64,000 bases of DNA from Rhodoferax sp. (GTDB lineage: Bacteria > Pseudomonadota > Gammaproteobacteria > Burkholderiales > Burkholderiaceae_C). Positions 55,401 to 62,715 of the stretch are shown in pieces (position 1 is the first letter of the stretch; each line of letters begins with the position of its first letter). The notes below the pieces were generated by a model, which ran no database searches, had not been told where the DNA came from, and was given only the letters and a program-made list of their open reading frames with translations. The stretch covers positions 372,001 through 436,000 of the forward strand of contig NZ_JAAFIX010000002.1 of NCBI RefSeq assembly GCF_013297935.1. Direction: 5' to 3'. The position numbers and the translations under genes were made by a program.

Positions 55401-56493
55401 GGTGCACGGCGTGTATGCGACGCTCTACGCGCCCTGGTGGTACCGCCTGCTAGGTGCCAAAGTGGGCCGCGATGCCGAAATTTCATCGGCTCTGGGCCTG
55501 GTGCCTGACATGCTGACCTTGGGCGACGAGACCTTTATCGCCGACGCGGTGATGTTGGGCGATGAGCACATCGACGGCGGCTGGATGAGCATGCAGCCCA
55601 CGGTCATTTCCAAACGCAGTTTCGTGGGCAATGGCTCCTATATTCCGGATGGAACGGTGTTGCCGGAGAACGTGCTGATCGGTGTGCACTCCACTGCCCC
55701 GGCCAACGCGCACATGAAGAACGGGGACACCTGGTTGGGTTCCCCGCCCTTGCACTTGCCAGCACGGGAAGAGACTGCTGTATTCCCCGAATCACTCACT
55801 TTCAAGCCGTCACCGGGTCGCCGTTTGGCGCGGGGGCTGATTGAAGGCTTCCGCATCGTGGCGCCCCATGCCATTGTGATTTCCGTGGGCTACACCATCG
55901 TTCTCAAAGTGATGCCGTATGCGGGTGAAGGGCTGTGGTGGACGGTGATCGGCTACCTGACTATTTCCGGCCTGCTGTACGGTCTAGGAACCTACCTTTT
56001 TGTGGTCGCACTCAAGTGGCTGCTGATGGGCCGCTACCGCAAGCGCAGCACCCCGATGTGGACACCCTTCGTCTGGCTGTCTGAAGGTGTGACCAACTTG
56101 TTTGAAGGCATTGCCGTGCCGAATTTCATGCGCTACCTGCGCGGCACGCCCTGGCTCCCGGTGGCGTTCAACTTGCTGGGTTGCCACATCGGTAAAGGCG
56201 TGTATTTGGACACCACCGACATCACCGAATTTGATTGTGTGTATATCGGCGACTACAGCGAACTCAACGCCCTCACCTGCCCGCAAACTCACTTGTTTGA
56301 AGACCGGGTGATGAAGATCGACGATGTGCGCATTGCCGATCGCGTGTACCTCGCACCGCGCAGCGCGGTGCTCTACAGCGCAGAGGTAGGCTCCGGAGCG
56401 TGGCTCGGCCCTCTCACCCTGGTGATGAAGGGGGAAAGCATTCCTGCCGCCAGCAAGTGGAGTGGTTGCCCGGCGGCACCCACAGCAGCCTGA
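52480..56493 (+). CDS. Pls/PosA-type membrane non-ribosomal peptide synthetase
   Basis: A 1337-residue single-module NRPS. Adenylation domain (about 30-520): A3 YTSGSTGKPKG (178), A4 FDMSFEEIW, A5 TYGPTE (311), A7 YRTGDLA (402), A10 SGKIDRKQL (about 505). Thiolation domain: LGGHSLFA with Ser567. Then three internal repeats, each a set of membrane helices, the motif K/R-W-x-x-x-x-R and a hexapeptide left-handed beta-helix domain (about 740-850, 990-1090, 1225-1335), with GAKVGHDVVIG, GAKVGRDAEIS and GCHIGKGVYLD. This A-T-(TM-LbH)x3 layout is that of epsilon-poly-L-lysine synthetase and PosA enzymes, which polymerise one basic amino acid at the membrane. By hand alignment the pocket reads D-M-E-H-I-L-T-V-S, with D235/E239-like acids suited to Lys or Orn; this is tentative. 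No condensation or thioesterase domain is present. Confidence 0.9.
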   Translation: MSFGSFSPGSEGGLVLRGPDMPELLRPEILADLFEASALRSPHVIALTDGVTSLTYEELNTQADRAANHLLANGIGGGDMVGLWLPRGIPLLVMQLAIAKTGAAWLPMDADTPAERVWTCLEDAAAKGLISSLDRAAPFAPNMEAKGIPLWTLENLSAEAPPRRRTRYSPDHPAYVIYTSGSTGKPKGISITQGSICHFLRSENVRLGVRASDLVYQGFSVAFDMSFEEIWISYLVGATLFVATKEVASDIESLPGVLERHGITVLHAVPTLLGLLNRDIPGLRIINLGGEMCPPALVDRWARAGRQVFNTYGPTEATVSASLAELHAGEPVTIGQPLPNYGLMVLDVNSTGDLQLVPHGATGELCITGPGVAAGYLGRPDLTAEKFLPNPWSTGTHDQRLYRTGDLACITPEGQVQCLGRTDDQVKIRGFRVELGEIESALCDQHGVAAAAVILRVEDGVEQLIAFLVGDEVHAPALRHALTERLPAYMVPGHFEVLPAMPRLASGKIDRKQLKALALSQPAVADTGSDTPHTPAEHVLFAALSHLFAGQAIRRTADFFTDLGGHSLFAARLASRLRQQPGYAHVTVRDIYQHRTVGAIAQAMDAPRADAINVDTTWAPPGTWQRWRCGIAQAAATPWLVAMRMGQWLAPFFTYHFFTGEPEDSIPVAIAASVLAYLIATILEFAVAIAGKWLLMGRMKPGSYPLWGLTYYRWWLADRLLEAAPVYLLSGSSMYGWWLRALGAKVGHDVVIGSITLRVPHLLTIGDGCSIGNAANFENARVEHGLLRIGTITLEANSAVNSYAVLEGNTRLQAWAHLEGQSALRDGQTIPAERVWAGSPARDVGRFEREAQKPRPVLTRTTQWLEGMYFVVGALLITTLFFLPVFPSFVLIDWIDENELFPWMASNELGWQLLKYFVLAFPAAAVLLVCTALLSAGIRWTVLPRMRPGSWPVHSPLYCAKWLVNQIQESSLQVVHGVYATLYAPWWYRLLGAKVGRDAEISSALGLVPDMLTLGDETFIADAVMLGDEHIDGGWMSMQPTVISKRSFVGNGSYIPDGTVLPENVLIGVHSTAPANAHMKNGDTWLGSPPLHLPAREETAVFPESLTFKPSPGRRLARGLIEGFRIVAPHAIVISVGYTIVLKVMPYAGEGLWWTVIGYLTISGLLYGLGTYLFVVALKWLLMGRYRKRSTPMWTPFVWLSEGVTNLFEGIAVPNFMRYLRGTPWLPVAFNLLGCHIGKGVYLDTTDITEFDCVYIGDYSELNALTCPQTHLFEDRVMKIDDVRIADRVYLAPRSAVLYSAEVGSGAWLGPLTLVMKGESIPAASKWSGCPAAPTAA

Positions 56494-56509
56494 TCCCAGC
56501 GAAGCCGTG

Positions 56510-57130
56510 ATGCAGCCTGTGCGCGTCCATAACCAGTTCAGTGATGAAGCTGCGCAGGACTTGCGCGAACAGGAACTCGTGCTTTTCACTTTAGCGCTGC
56601 GCCCCGGCCTCCCGCGCGCAGAAGCGCGCCAGCTAGCCAGGGCAACATTGCAGCATGCTTTGCAACGCCATCTCGGACGCGAAGCCCATGCTATCTCGAT
56701 CGAAACGGTGCCGGGCAATGCGCCAGTCGTTATGGTTGGAGGCCGACGAGTCCATGTGTCATTGAGCTATGAATCAGACAGGGCATTCATTGCCATCGAC
56801 ATGCACGGGCCCATCGGTATTGATGCGGCGGCTGTCGGGCACCAAGCAGAATGGTTTGAAGAATGCGTCGGGGTGGCCAATGAGTATTTGCCGCCCTCCA
56901 TATCGCAAAAAATTAAAGCCTTGGCAGGCCTTGAGCGTGCCACTGCCTTTGCCGCAGCGTGGGCCCTGCACGAAGCTCGACTTAAATGCTTGGGCTTGCC
57001 ACTCCAAGAATGGACCAATGAACTCGACACACAGTTGGCTGCGACGCGAGGGGGCTCCATCTGTGACCACGAAGGCTTCATGGCGGCCTATGCGCGGAAG
57101 GACAGAAAGAATTCGCAGATGGCAGGCTAA
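56510..57130 (+). CDS. 4'-phosphopantetheinyl transferase-like protein
   Basis: A 206-residue protein from ATG 56510 (MQPVRVHNQF), 16 bases after the synthetase stop. The C-terminal half has the Sfp/ACPS fold: GRRVHVSLSYESDRAFIAI, IGIDAAAVGHQAEWFEECVGVANEY and WALHEARLKCLG. PPTases normally have G-x-D-x-E and W-x-x-K-E-x-x-x-K; here the E after D is Ala and the first K is His, while D, the second E and the final K remain. It should load phosphopantetheine on Ser567 of the synthetase, but the altered residues make activity uncertain. A separate AcpS is encoded at 60745-61161. Confidence 0.75.
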   Translation: MQPVRVHNQFSDEAAQDLREQELVLFTLALRPGLPRAEARQLARATLQHALQRHLGREAHAISIETVPGNAPVVMVGGRRVHVSLSYESDRAFIAIDMHGPIGIDAAAVGHQAEWFEECVGVANEYLPPSISQKIKALAGLERATAFAAAWALHEARLKCLGLPLQEWTNELDTQLAATRGGSICDHEGFMAAYARKDRKNSQMAG

Positions 57131-57141
57131 ACTGCCTCCTT

Positions 57142-59097
57142 ATGAGGTCTCCACGACGCATTTTTTGCATTTTTCTTGTTCCCATTTTTTTGGGAACCAT
57201 GGGAATTGCCGCTTCGGGATCAGCAAATGACATTGATCTGCGGTCCCGCACACGCTCGGGCGAGAGTTTGCAGTCCAGTGCACTGCGACCCCAGGAACAG
57301 CTCCAACGCATTTTGGTGACGTTCAAAGACAATTCTGCGCCCCGGAGTTCACGTCAGGCACCGGTGGAGCAACGGATGAAGGAGCGCATGGCCTCTGCCG
57401 CGTCTGAAGCCAGCGCTGGCAAGGTCAAGGGGCTCTCTCACCTCCGAGCGGTTTCCGGCGACAGCCATGTGTACCTCACGGACAGGGCGCTGGACCGGTC
57501 CTCCATGCAGACCGTGATTCAAGCGCTCGCCAGTGATCCGGCGATTGAGAGCGTCTCTATAGATGAGCGCATGGTGCCTCATGCATTCAGCCCGGATGAC
57601 ACGGCCTACGTGAACAACACCCAGTGGCAACTGAAGGCCCCGACCACCGATTTAGGCGCCGCGAATTTCGCAGGAGCTTGGAATCGCGTGACCTCCGCAT
57701 CCGTCGCCGTCAGTGGTGAGAATGTGGTCGTAGCGGTATTGGATTCCGGCTATCGACCGCATACAGATTTGGTCGCCAATCTTCTGACCGGATATGACTT
57801 TATTTCTGCAGACCCAGCGGGCACCTTCAGCAGCACGCTCGTTACCGCAAATGATGGCGACGGCAGAGACAACAGCGCTTTAGACCCAGGTGACGGAAAC
57901 ACCAACTCTGCCAATTGCGATCTCAGCAGCTCCAGTTGGCATGGCACGCGTGTGGCGGGTATAGTGAGCGCGGTGACAAACAATGCCAGTGGTATGGTGG
58001 GTGCAGCCTACAAAGCCAAGGTGCTGCCCGTCCGAGTGCTTGGGGTGTGTGGTGGCTATGTCTCAGACGTAGTCGATGCGATGCGCTGGGCCGCGGGCAT
58101 TACGGTGAATGGCCTCACCAACGCCAATCCAGCCAAAGTAATCAACGTGAGCTTGGGCGGCAATGGCACTTGCGATTCACGATACCAATCGGCAATCAAC
58201 GACCTACGCAACACGAAGAACGCGACGGTGATTGTCTCTACCGGAAACGAGTCGAGTAACTCCACCATCACTCAGCCTGCTAACTGCAAAAACGTGATTG
58301 CGGTAACCGCCCATCGCGCCGATGGAACCAGCCCCACTTTCGCCAACGTGGGGGCAGGCACCTCATTCAGTGCCCCGGGCGTCGGCATTTACAGCACCAG
58401 TAACTCGGGCGCGCAAGCTCCCGCGTCAGACACATTTGAAAGCGCGAATGGAACCAGTTTTTCTGCGCCCATGGTGAGTAGCGTGGCCGCCATGCTGTAC
58501 CAGATCAAACCGGGTATCACACCTGACGAGGTCGCCTCCAGACTCATCAACAGCGTTCGCAGCTTTCCCGTCAGCACGTTCTGCAGCGGCAACTACCTGT
58601 GCGGAGCGGGTTTGCTGGATGCGGATGCCGCGGTAGCGCAGACCTTAGACAACGATGCGCCCTACGCCAACGCCTATGCGAGCCAGAGCAGTAATGTGGC
58701 GCGGGGCGTTTCCGTAACGTTAACGGGCGTGGCCGGTGCAGGCACCAGCGGGGCGGGCTTGGCAAGCGTACAGTGGACCCAAGTCTCGGGCCCGGCAGTC
58801 AGCATTTCCAACGCTGCTGGCAACGTTGCAACCATCCTCACCCCGGCAAGTTCCAACGACAACAACCTCGTTTTCCGCTTCAGGGCGACTACACAAACAA
58901 GCGCTGCAAAAACAGCAGACAGTTTCGTGACTGTCAGCATGGTCTCCGCGCCGGTTGCCGTGTCCAGCGGTGGCGGCGGTGGCGGCGGTGGCGGTGGCGG
59001 CGGTGGCAGTTTGGAGGGCCGCAGCCTATGGGCTTTGGCTGCGCTAGCCCTTTTGTCTGTGCTTATCAGACCTCGGGGACGCGCCCAGGTAAGCTAA
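57142..59097 (+). CDS. Secreted subtilase (S8) with GlyGly-CTERM-like tail
   Basis: A 651-residue protease. A signal peptide (FCIFLVPIFLGTMGIAASGS) is followed by an inhibitor-like propeptide (VTFKDNSAPRSS..., about 55-145). The S8 catalytic triad is visible: Asp201 (AVLDSGY), His267 (SSWHGTRVAGIV) and Ser439 (NGTSFSAPMVS). An Ig-like/PKD domain (about 510-600: VTLTGVAGAGTSGAG, QWTQVSGPAVSIS) follows. The C-terminus has a run of about 13 Gly, then SLEGRSLWALAALALLSVLI and a basic end (RPRGRAQ), the tripartite GlyGly-CTERM sorting signal. It is probably exported, anchored and released by the rhombosortase coded on the other strand, with which its 3' end overlaps by 54 bases. Confidence 0.9.
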   Translation: MRSPRRIFCIFLVPIFLGTMGIAASGSANDIDLRSRTRSGESLQSSALRPQEQLQRILVTFKDNSAPRSSRQAPVEQRMKERMASAASEASAGKVKGLSHLRAVSGDSHVYLTDRALDRSSMQTVIQALASDPAIESVSIDERMVPHAFSPDDTAYVNNTQWQLKAPTTDLGAANFAGAWNRVTSASVAVSGENVVVAVLDSGYRPHTDLVANLLTGYDFISADPAGTFSSTLVTANDGDGRDNSALDPGDGNTNSANCDLSSSSWHGTRVAGIVSAVTNNASGMVGAAYKAKVLPVRVLGVCGGYVSDVVDAMRWAAGITVNGLTNANPAKVINVSLGGNGTCDSRYQSAINDLRNTKNATVIVSTGNESSNSTITQPANCKNVIAVTAHRADGTSPTFANVGAGTSFSAPGVGIYSTSNSGAQAPASDTFESANGTSFSAPMVSSVAAMLYQIKPGITPDEVASRLINSVRSFPVSTFCSGNYLCGAGLLDADAAVAQTLDNDAPYANAYASQSSNVARGVSVTLTGVAGAGTSGAGLASVQWTQVSGPAVSISNAAGNVATILTPASSNDNNLVFRFRATTQTSAAKTADSFVTVSMVSAPVAVSSGGGGGGGGGGGGGSLEGRSLWALAALALLSVLIRPRGRAQVS

Positions 59098-59571
59098 GGC
59101 GGCAAGAAGCCCGCCAAGGGCTCCGGCCACATGCGCCGGATAGTAGACCGCAAAACCCCACACCGCAGGATTCGTTTTCAAGCCTAGCGCTAACAACAGT
59201 TTGATTGTCAGGCCTGCTAACAACGCAAACGCTATCCAAACGGCCACTCGCGATGTGCGGAAGTGCCGCATCACCATGAGCAAGGCTCCGCCAACAGCCC
59301 ATCCGTGCAAGGCACCGGAAGCCCCGGCGTAGTAAGCGCAATCTGCGTCCCACACGAGGACCCAAGCGACACCCGACATCCCTCCAGCCATCGCAAGGGC
59401 TTGCTCTTGCCAGCGTAGCCATGGACGAAACAGGCTGCACAAAAGTACGGAACCTGTCAGGTTAGCCAAGGCATGCGCAAGATTGAAGTGAACCAGCTGC
59501 GCCGTGAGGGGCAGCCACCACTGCCCATCCAGAAATGCCTCGCGGTAGTAGATCAGCGCGGCCAAATCCAT
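59044..59571 (-). CDS. rrtA: Rhombosortase-like rhomboid intramembrane serine protease
   Basis: A 175-residue membrane protease from ATG 59571 (MDLAALIYYREAF), with the frame continuing upstream into nagZ. It has about five hydrophobic helices. The rhomboid catalytic pair is Ser85 in AGASGALHG and His147 in YPAHVAGAL; LVHFNLAHALANLTG matches the H-x-x-x-N loop. Rhombosortases cut GlyGly-CTERM proteins, and the adjoining subtilase carries such a tail. The usual first helix before FLDGQWWLPLT is not evident, so the start may be wrong or the N-terminus short. It lies 22 bases after nagZ and probably shares that transcript. Confidence 0.82.
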   Translation of the reverse strand: MDLAALIYYREAFLDGQWWLPLTAQLVHFNLAHALANLTGSVLLCSLFRPWLRWQEQALAMAGGMSGVAWVLVWDADCAYYAGASGALHGWAVGGALLMVMRHFRTSRVAVWIAFALLAGLTIKLLLALGLKTNPAVWGFAVYYPAHVAGALGGLLAALAYLGASPRSDKHRQKG

Positions 59572-59593
59572 GGGCTGTGCCGCCTCGGGCGGG

Positions 59594-60697
59594 TCAGGCG
59601 ATCCAGTCGAGCGCTTGCATGTAGTCGGGGTGCACCATGAGGTCGTCCCACGCCATCGCAGGGCTGGTGGGCAGCAGCGCGCGGCGGCGGGCTTCGCTGG
59701 CTTCCAGCGCCTGCCACTGGCCCTTGAGCTGGGCTTCGGTGAGGCCGTCAATCAGCGCATCCACCGCTTTGCCACCGCCCTCGGCATTGGCCATGGACTG
59801 GTTGCACAAGAGCACCAGATCGCAACCGGCGTTGAGGGCCACCAAGGCTGCCTCGGTGTAGCTCACGGTTTTGCCGTCTATCAGGCGGGCCCCGGCCATG
59901 GACAAATCGTCGCTGAAGATGGCGCCGGTGAAGCCCAGCTGCCCGCGCAGAATGTCGTTGAGCCACGTGCTGGAGAAGCCCGCAGGGCGGCTGTCTACCT
60001 TGGGGTAGATCACATGGGCGGGCATGACGCTGCTGGTCACGGTGTTGAGCCAACGGTAAGGCGCAGCATCGTCCGCCAGAATGGCTTTGAGGCTGCGCTT
60101 GTCCACCGGGATGTCGATGTGCGAGTCGGCTTTCACAAAGCCGTGGCCGGGGAAGTGCTTGCCGCAGTTGGCCATGCCACTTTTTTGCAGGCCGTGCATC
60201 AGGCTCTTGGCGAGCATGCTCACCACGCGCGGGTCGCGCGCAAACGCGCGGTCGCCGATGACGCTGCTTTCGCCGTAGTCGAGGTCGAGCACGGGCGTGA
60301 AGCTCATGTCCACCCCGCAGGCGCGGAGCTCGGCGCCCAATACGTAGCCGGTCGCCGTGGCGGCGTTGGTCGCATCCAGCGCGCCGGCTTTTTTAGCGGA
60401 GGTGGTGGGTACGATGTCGCGCATCCACATCTCGCCCAGTGCGCGCATGGGCGGCAGGTGGGTGAAACCATCGGTCTTGAAACGCTGCACCCGGCCGCCT
60501 TCGTGGTCCACGCAGATCAGCAAATCAGCGCGCACTTTTTTGATGTCGCGGCACAGCGCGGTCAGTTGCTCGCGGTTCTGCCAGTTGCGGGCAAACAAAA
60601 TCATGCCGCCCACCAAGGGGTGCTTGAGGCGCTTGCGGTCCGTGGCAGTGAGGCTGGTGCCGGCGATATCGATGATGAGGGGGGCGTGGAATATCAT
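59594..60697 (-). CDS. nagZ: Beta-N-acetylhexosaminidase
   Basis: A 367-residue glycoside hydrolase family 3 enzyme from ATG 60697 (MIFHAPLIIDIAG). It removes GlcNAc from muropeptides in cell-wall recycling and so influences AmpC-type responses. Motifs: LVGGMILFARNWQNREQL, LICVDHEGGRVQRF, SFTPVLDLDYG, the nucleophile region GKHFPGHGFVKADSHIDIPVD (in part), and GAIFSDDLSMAGA. It follows acpS with a 47-base gap that holds an interspersed repeat copy. Confidence 0.95.
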   Translation of the reverse strand: MIFHAPLIIDIAGTSLTATDRKRLKHPLVGGMILFARNWQNREQLTALCRDIKKVRADLLICVDHEGGRVQRFKTDGFTHLPPMRALGEMWMRDIVPTTSAKKAGALDATNAATATGYVLGAELRACGVDMSFTPVLDLDYGESSVIGDRAFARDPRVVSMLAKSLMHGLQKSGMANCGKHFPGHGFVKADSHIDIPVDKRSLKAILADDAAPYRWLNTVTSSVMPAHVIYPKVDSRPAGFSSTWLNDILRGQLGFTGAIFSDDLSMAGARLIDGKTVSYTEAALVALNAGCDLVLLCNQSMANAEGGGKAVDALIDGLTEAQLKGQWQALEASEARRRALLPTSPAMAWDDLMVHPDYMQALDWIA

Positions 60698-60703
60698 GGT
60701 ATT

Positions 60704-60765
60704 TGCTATCAATTCAGGAGCTACTTGCGCATATTTTACGAGGGCTAGCTGCCAATTTGGCTCTT
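60704..60765 (+). repeat. Interspersed repeat, copy 9 (nagZ-acpS junction)
   Basis: GCTATCAATTCAGGAGCTAC, TTGCGCATATTTTACGAGGG and CTAGCTGCCAATTTGGCTCT. This is the longest and most complete copy. It fills the nagZ-acpS gap and extends 21 bases into acpS, supplying its stop codon (CTA at 60745-60747) and last codons. Confidence 0.7.
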
Positions 60766-61161
60766 ATTTTCGCGGGTTTCGACCACGCAGAAGCTGGCGG
60801 CGTAGTCGGTTTCGTCAGTCACCGTAATGTGCGCCTGCAGCCCCTGGGCTTCAAACCAGGCTTTGAGTTCGCCATGCAGCACGATGACCGGTTTGCCGCT
60901 ACGCTCATTGGCAATTTCGCACAGCTTCCAGGTCATGGGCATGCGCATGCCTAAGCCAATGGCTTTGCTGAACGCCTCTTTCGCGCTGAAGCGGGTGGCT
61001 AAGTAGCGCAAGCCCCGTTCGGGCCAGCGGGCGCTGCGGGTCTGCCAGGTCTTCAGCTCCGCATCCGACAAAACCTTGGCCGCGAAACGCTCGCCATGGC
61101 GCTCCACGCTGGCGCGGATGCGGCGCACATCGCAGATGTCGGTGCCGATGCCGTAGATCAC
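60745..61161 (-). CDS. acpS: Holo-[acyl-carrier-protein] synthase
   Basis: A 138-residue phosphopantetheinyl transferase for fatty-acid ACP. Signature: [20 protein letters not shown] (metal-binding Asp), [21 protein letters not shown] and VSITDE-like [12 protein letters not shown]. The C-terminal residues ENKSQIGS are coded by the interspersed repeat that also provides the stop, so this end is probably not conserved. It lies 9 bases after pdxJ. Confidence 0.95.
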   Translation of the reverse strand: MIYGIGTDICDVRRIRASVERHGERFAAKVLSDAELKTWQTRSARWPERGLRYLATRFSAKEAFSKAIGLGMRMPMTWKLCEIANERSGKPVIVLHGELKAWFEAQGLQAHITVTDETDYAASFCVVETRENKSQIGS

Positions 61162-61170
61162 CGTTTACCT

Positions 61171-61920
61171 CTATTGCCCGAGGCAGGCCAGATAGGCCTT
61201 GATGGTCTCGGCGTAGCCGAGCTCCAGAGCATCGGCAATCAGGGCGTGGCCGATGGAAACCTCTTGCAAGCCGGGCACCTGCTGCGCAAATGCAGCCAGG
61301 TTGTCGCGGTTCAAATCATGACCGGCATTCACGCCCAGGCCCGCATCCAGCGCGGCCTGTGCAGCCGCTGCAAAACGATCCAACTGCACTTGCTGGCCGG
61401 CAGTGCCCCACGCAGCTGCAAAGGGCTCAGTGTAGAGCTCAACACGATCGGCGCCCACGGCCTTGGCAGCCGCCATGGCGGCGGGCTCGGCATCCATAAA
61501 AAGGCTGACCCGCAAGTCCAAGGCATGTGCCTCCGCAATCAAGGGCTGCAAGCGAGCGGCATCGGCCGGAAACACCCAACCGTGGTCGCTGGTGAACTGC
61601 CCTTCCGAGTCCGGCACAAACGTAACCTGGTGCACCGGCAAGCCGCGTGCCCGCAGGTCGCGCACGCAGTCCATCAGGTTGTGAAAAGGGTTGCCCTCGA
61701 CGTTGAACTCCCGGTCAGGCCAAGCCTTCAACAGGTCTGCCAGATCGAGCACGTCCTGCGCACGGATGTGCCTCGCATCCGGCCGCGGGTGCACGGTGAT
61801 GCCGGCGGCGCCGGCCTGCAGGCACAAAGTCGCCGCACGGGTGACGCTGGGGATGCCCAGATGGCGGGTGTTGCGGACCAGCGCCACTTTGTTGAGGTTG
61901 ACGGAGAGATGGGTTTTCAT
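61171..61920 (-). CDS. pdxJ: Pyridoxine 5'-phosphate synthase
   Basis: A 249-residue (beta/alpha)8 enzyme making PNP from amino-acetone phosphate and deoxyxylulose phosphate. [15 protein letters not shown] begins it; [39 protein letters not shown] and [16 protein letters not shown] (active-site Glu and His) are diagnostic. It overlaps recO by 4 bases (ATGA). Confidence 0.96.
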   Translation of the reverse strand: MKTHLSVNLNKVALVRNTRHLGIPSVTRAATLCLQAGAAGITVHPRPDARHIRAQDVLDLADLLKAWPDREFNVEGNPFHNLMDCVRDLRARGLPVHQVTFVPDSEGQFTSDHGWVFPADAARLQPLIAEAHALDLRVSLFMDAEPAAMAAAKAVGADRVELYTEPFAAAWGTAGQQVQLDRFAAAAQAALDAGLGVNAGHDLNRDNLAAFAQQVPGLQEVSIGHALIADALELGYAETIKAYLACLGQ

Positions 61921-62666
61921 AGGCTTTGAATATCAATCATCATCTGCCGCGTGCGCAGCGTTTTAACGCCGCAATGGTAGTGCAGCAAGGCTCTCAGCTG
62001 AGGCTTGAGCTCGGACATGACCCCGGCACAGGTGCGCAACGTCGAGGTGAACGGAGTGTGGTCTGCCACGGCCTCCTGCAGCGCCAACCACTGGGCGCCC
62101 GACAAGCTGACACGGTCTTCCGGACCCGCTTGGCGCAGCCCACCTTCAGGAACCAGCACATAGGGCGCATCCGCCCGCAAGGGCGCGAGGGTCATGGTCT
62201 GGGCATCCAAAGGGGGCAGGTAGCCCACTTCCCGCAGCAAAAGCAATTCGAAGGTGCGCAGAGCGGCTTGGAGCACTTCGCCATGTTCGCTGGCAATCAC
62301 GCGGACCACGTGGGCATAAATATCAAAAAGCTCGGCATGGGGATCGTCCCGCGCCAGCAGGGTGATCAGGAGCTCATTGAGGTAGTAACCCGAGAGCAGC
62401 GCGTCGCCTGTCGGCATGACATGGCCGCCCTGCCACTCCGCACTGCGCAGGGTGCGGATTTCTGCATCGCCACCAAAAGCCACATGCAGTGGCTGGAGCG
62501 GCAACAATATGGGGCGAAAGCTCGACGTGGGCTTTTTGGCGCCCTTGGCTACCAGCGCCACCCGGCCATAGTGGCGGGTGAACACCTCCAGAATCAGGCT
62601 GCTCTCGCTCCAGTCGTAGCGGTGCAACACAAACGCAGGCTCATCCGCAATCCGCTTGGTTGCCAT
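61917..62666 (-). CDS. recO: DNA repair protein RecO
   Basis: A 249-residue recombination mediator that anneals ssDNA and helps RecFOR load RecA. The N-terminal OB domain has [36 protein letters not shown] (in part). The helical part has [44 protein letters not shown] and [20 protein letters not shown]. The zinc Cys residues of some RecOs are absent, as in many beta-proteobacteria. It is 49 bases after era. Confidence 0.95.
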   Translation of the reverse strand: MATKRIADEPAFVLHRYDWSESSLILEVFTRHYGRVALVAKGAKKPTSSFRPILLPLQPLHVAFGGDAEIRTLRSAEWQGGHVMPTGDALLSGYYLNELLITLLARDDPHAELFDIYAHVVRVIASEHGEVLQAALRTFELLLLREVGYLPPLDAQTMTLAPLRADAPYVLVPEGGLRQAGPEDRVSLSGAQWLALQEAVADHTPFTSTLRTCAGVMSELKPQLRALLHYHCGVKTLRTRQMMIDIQSL

Positions 62667-62715
62667 GATTCGTCGGGGTGCGAGGGCTTAAGCCCCGCAA
62701 GCGCCGCGGGTGACC

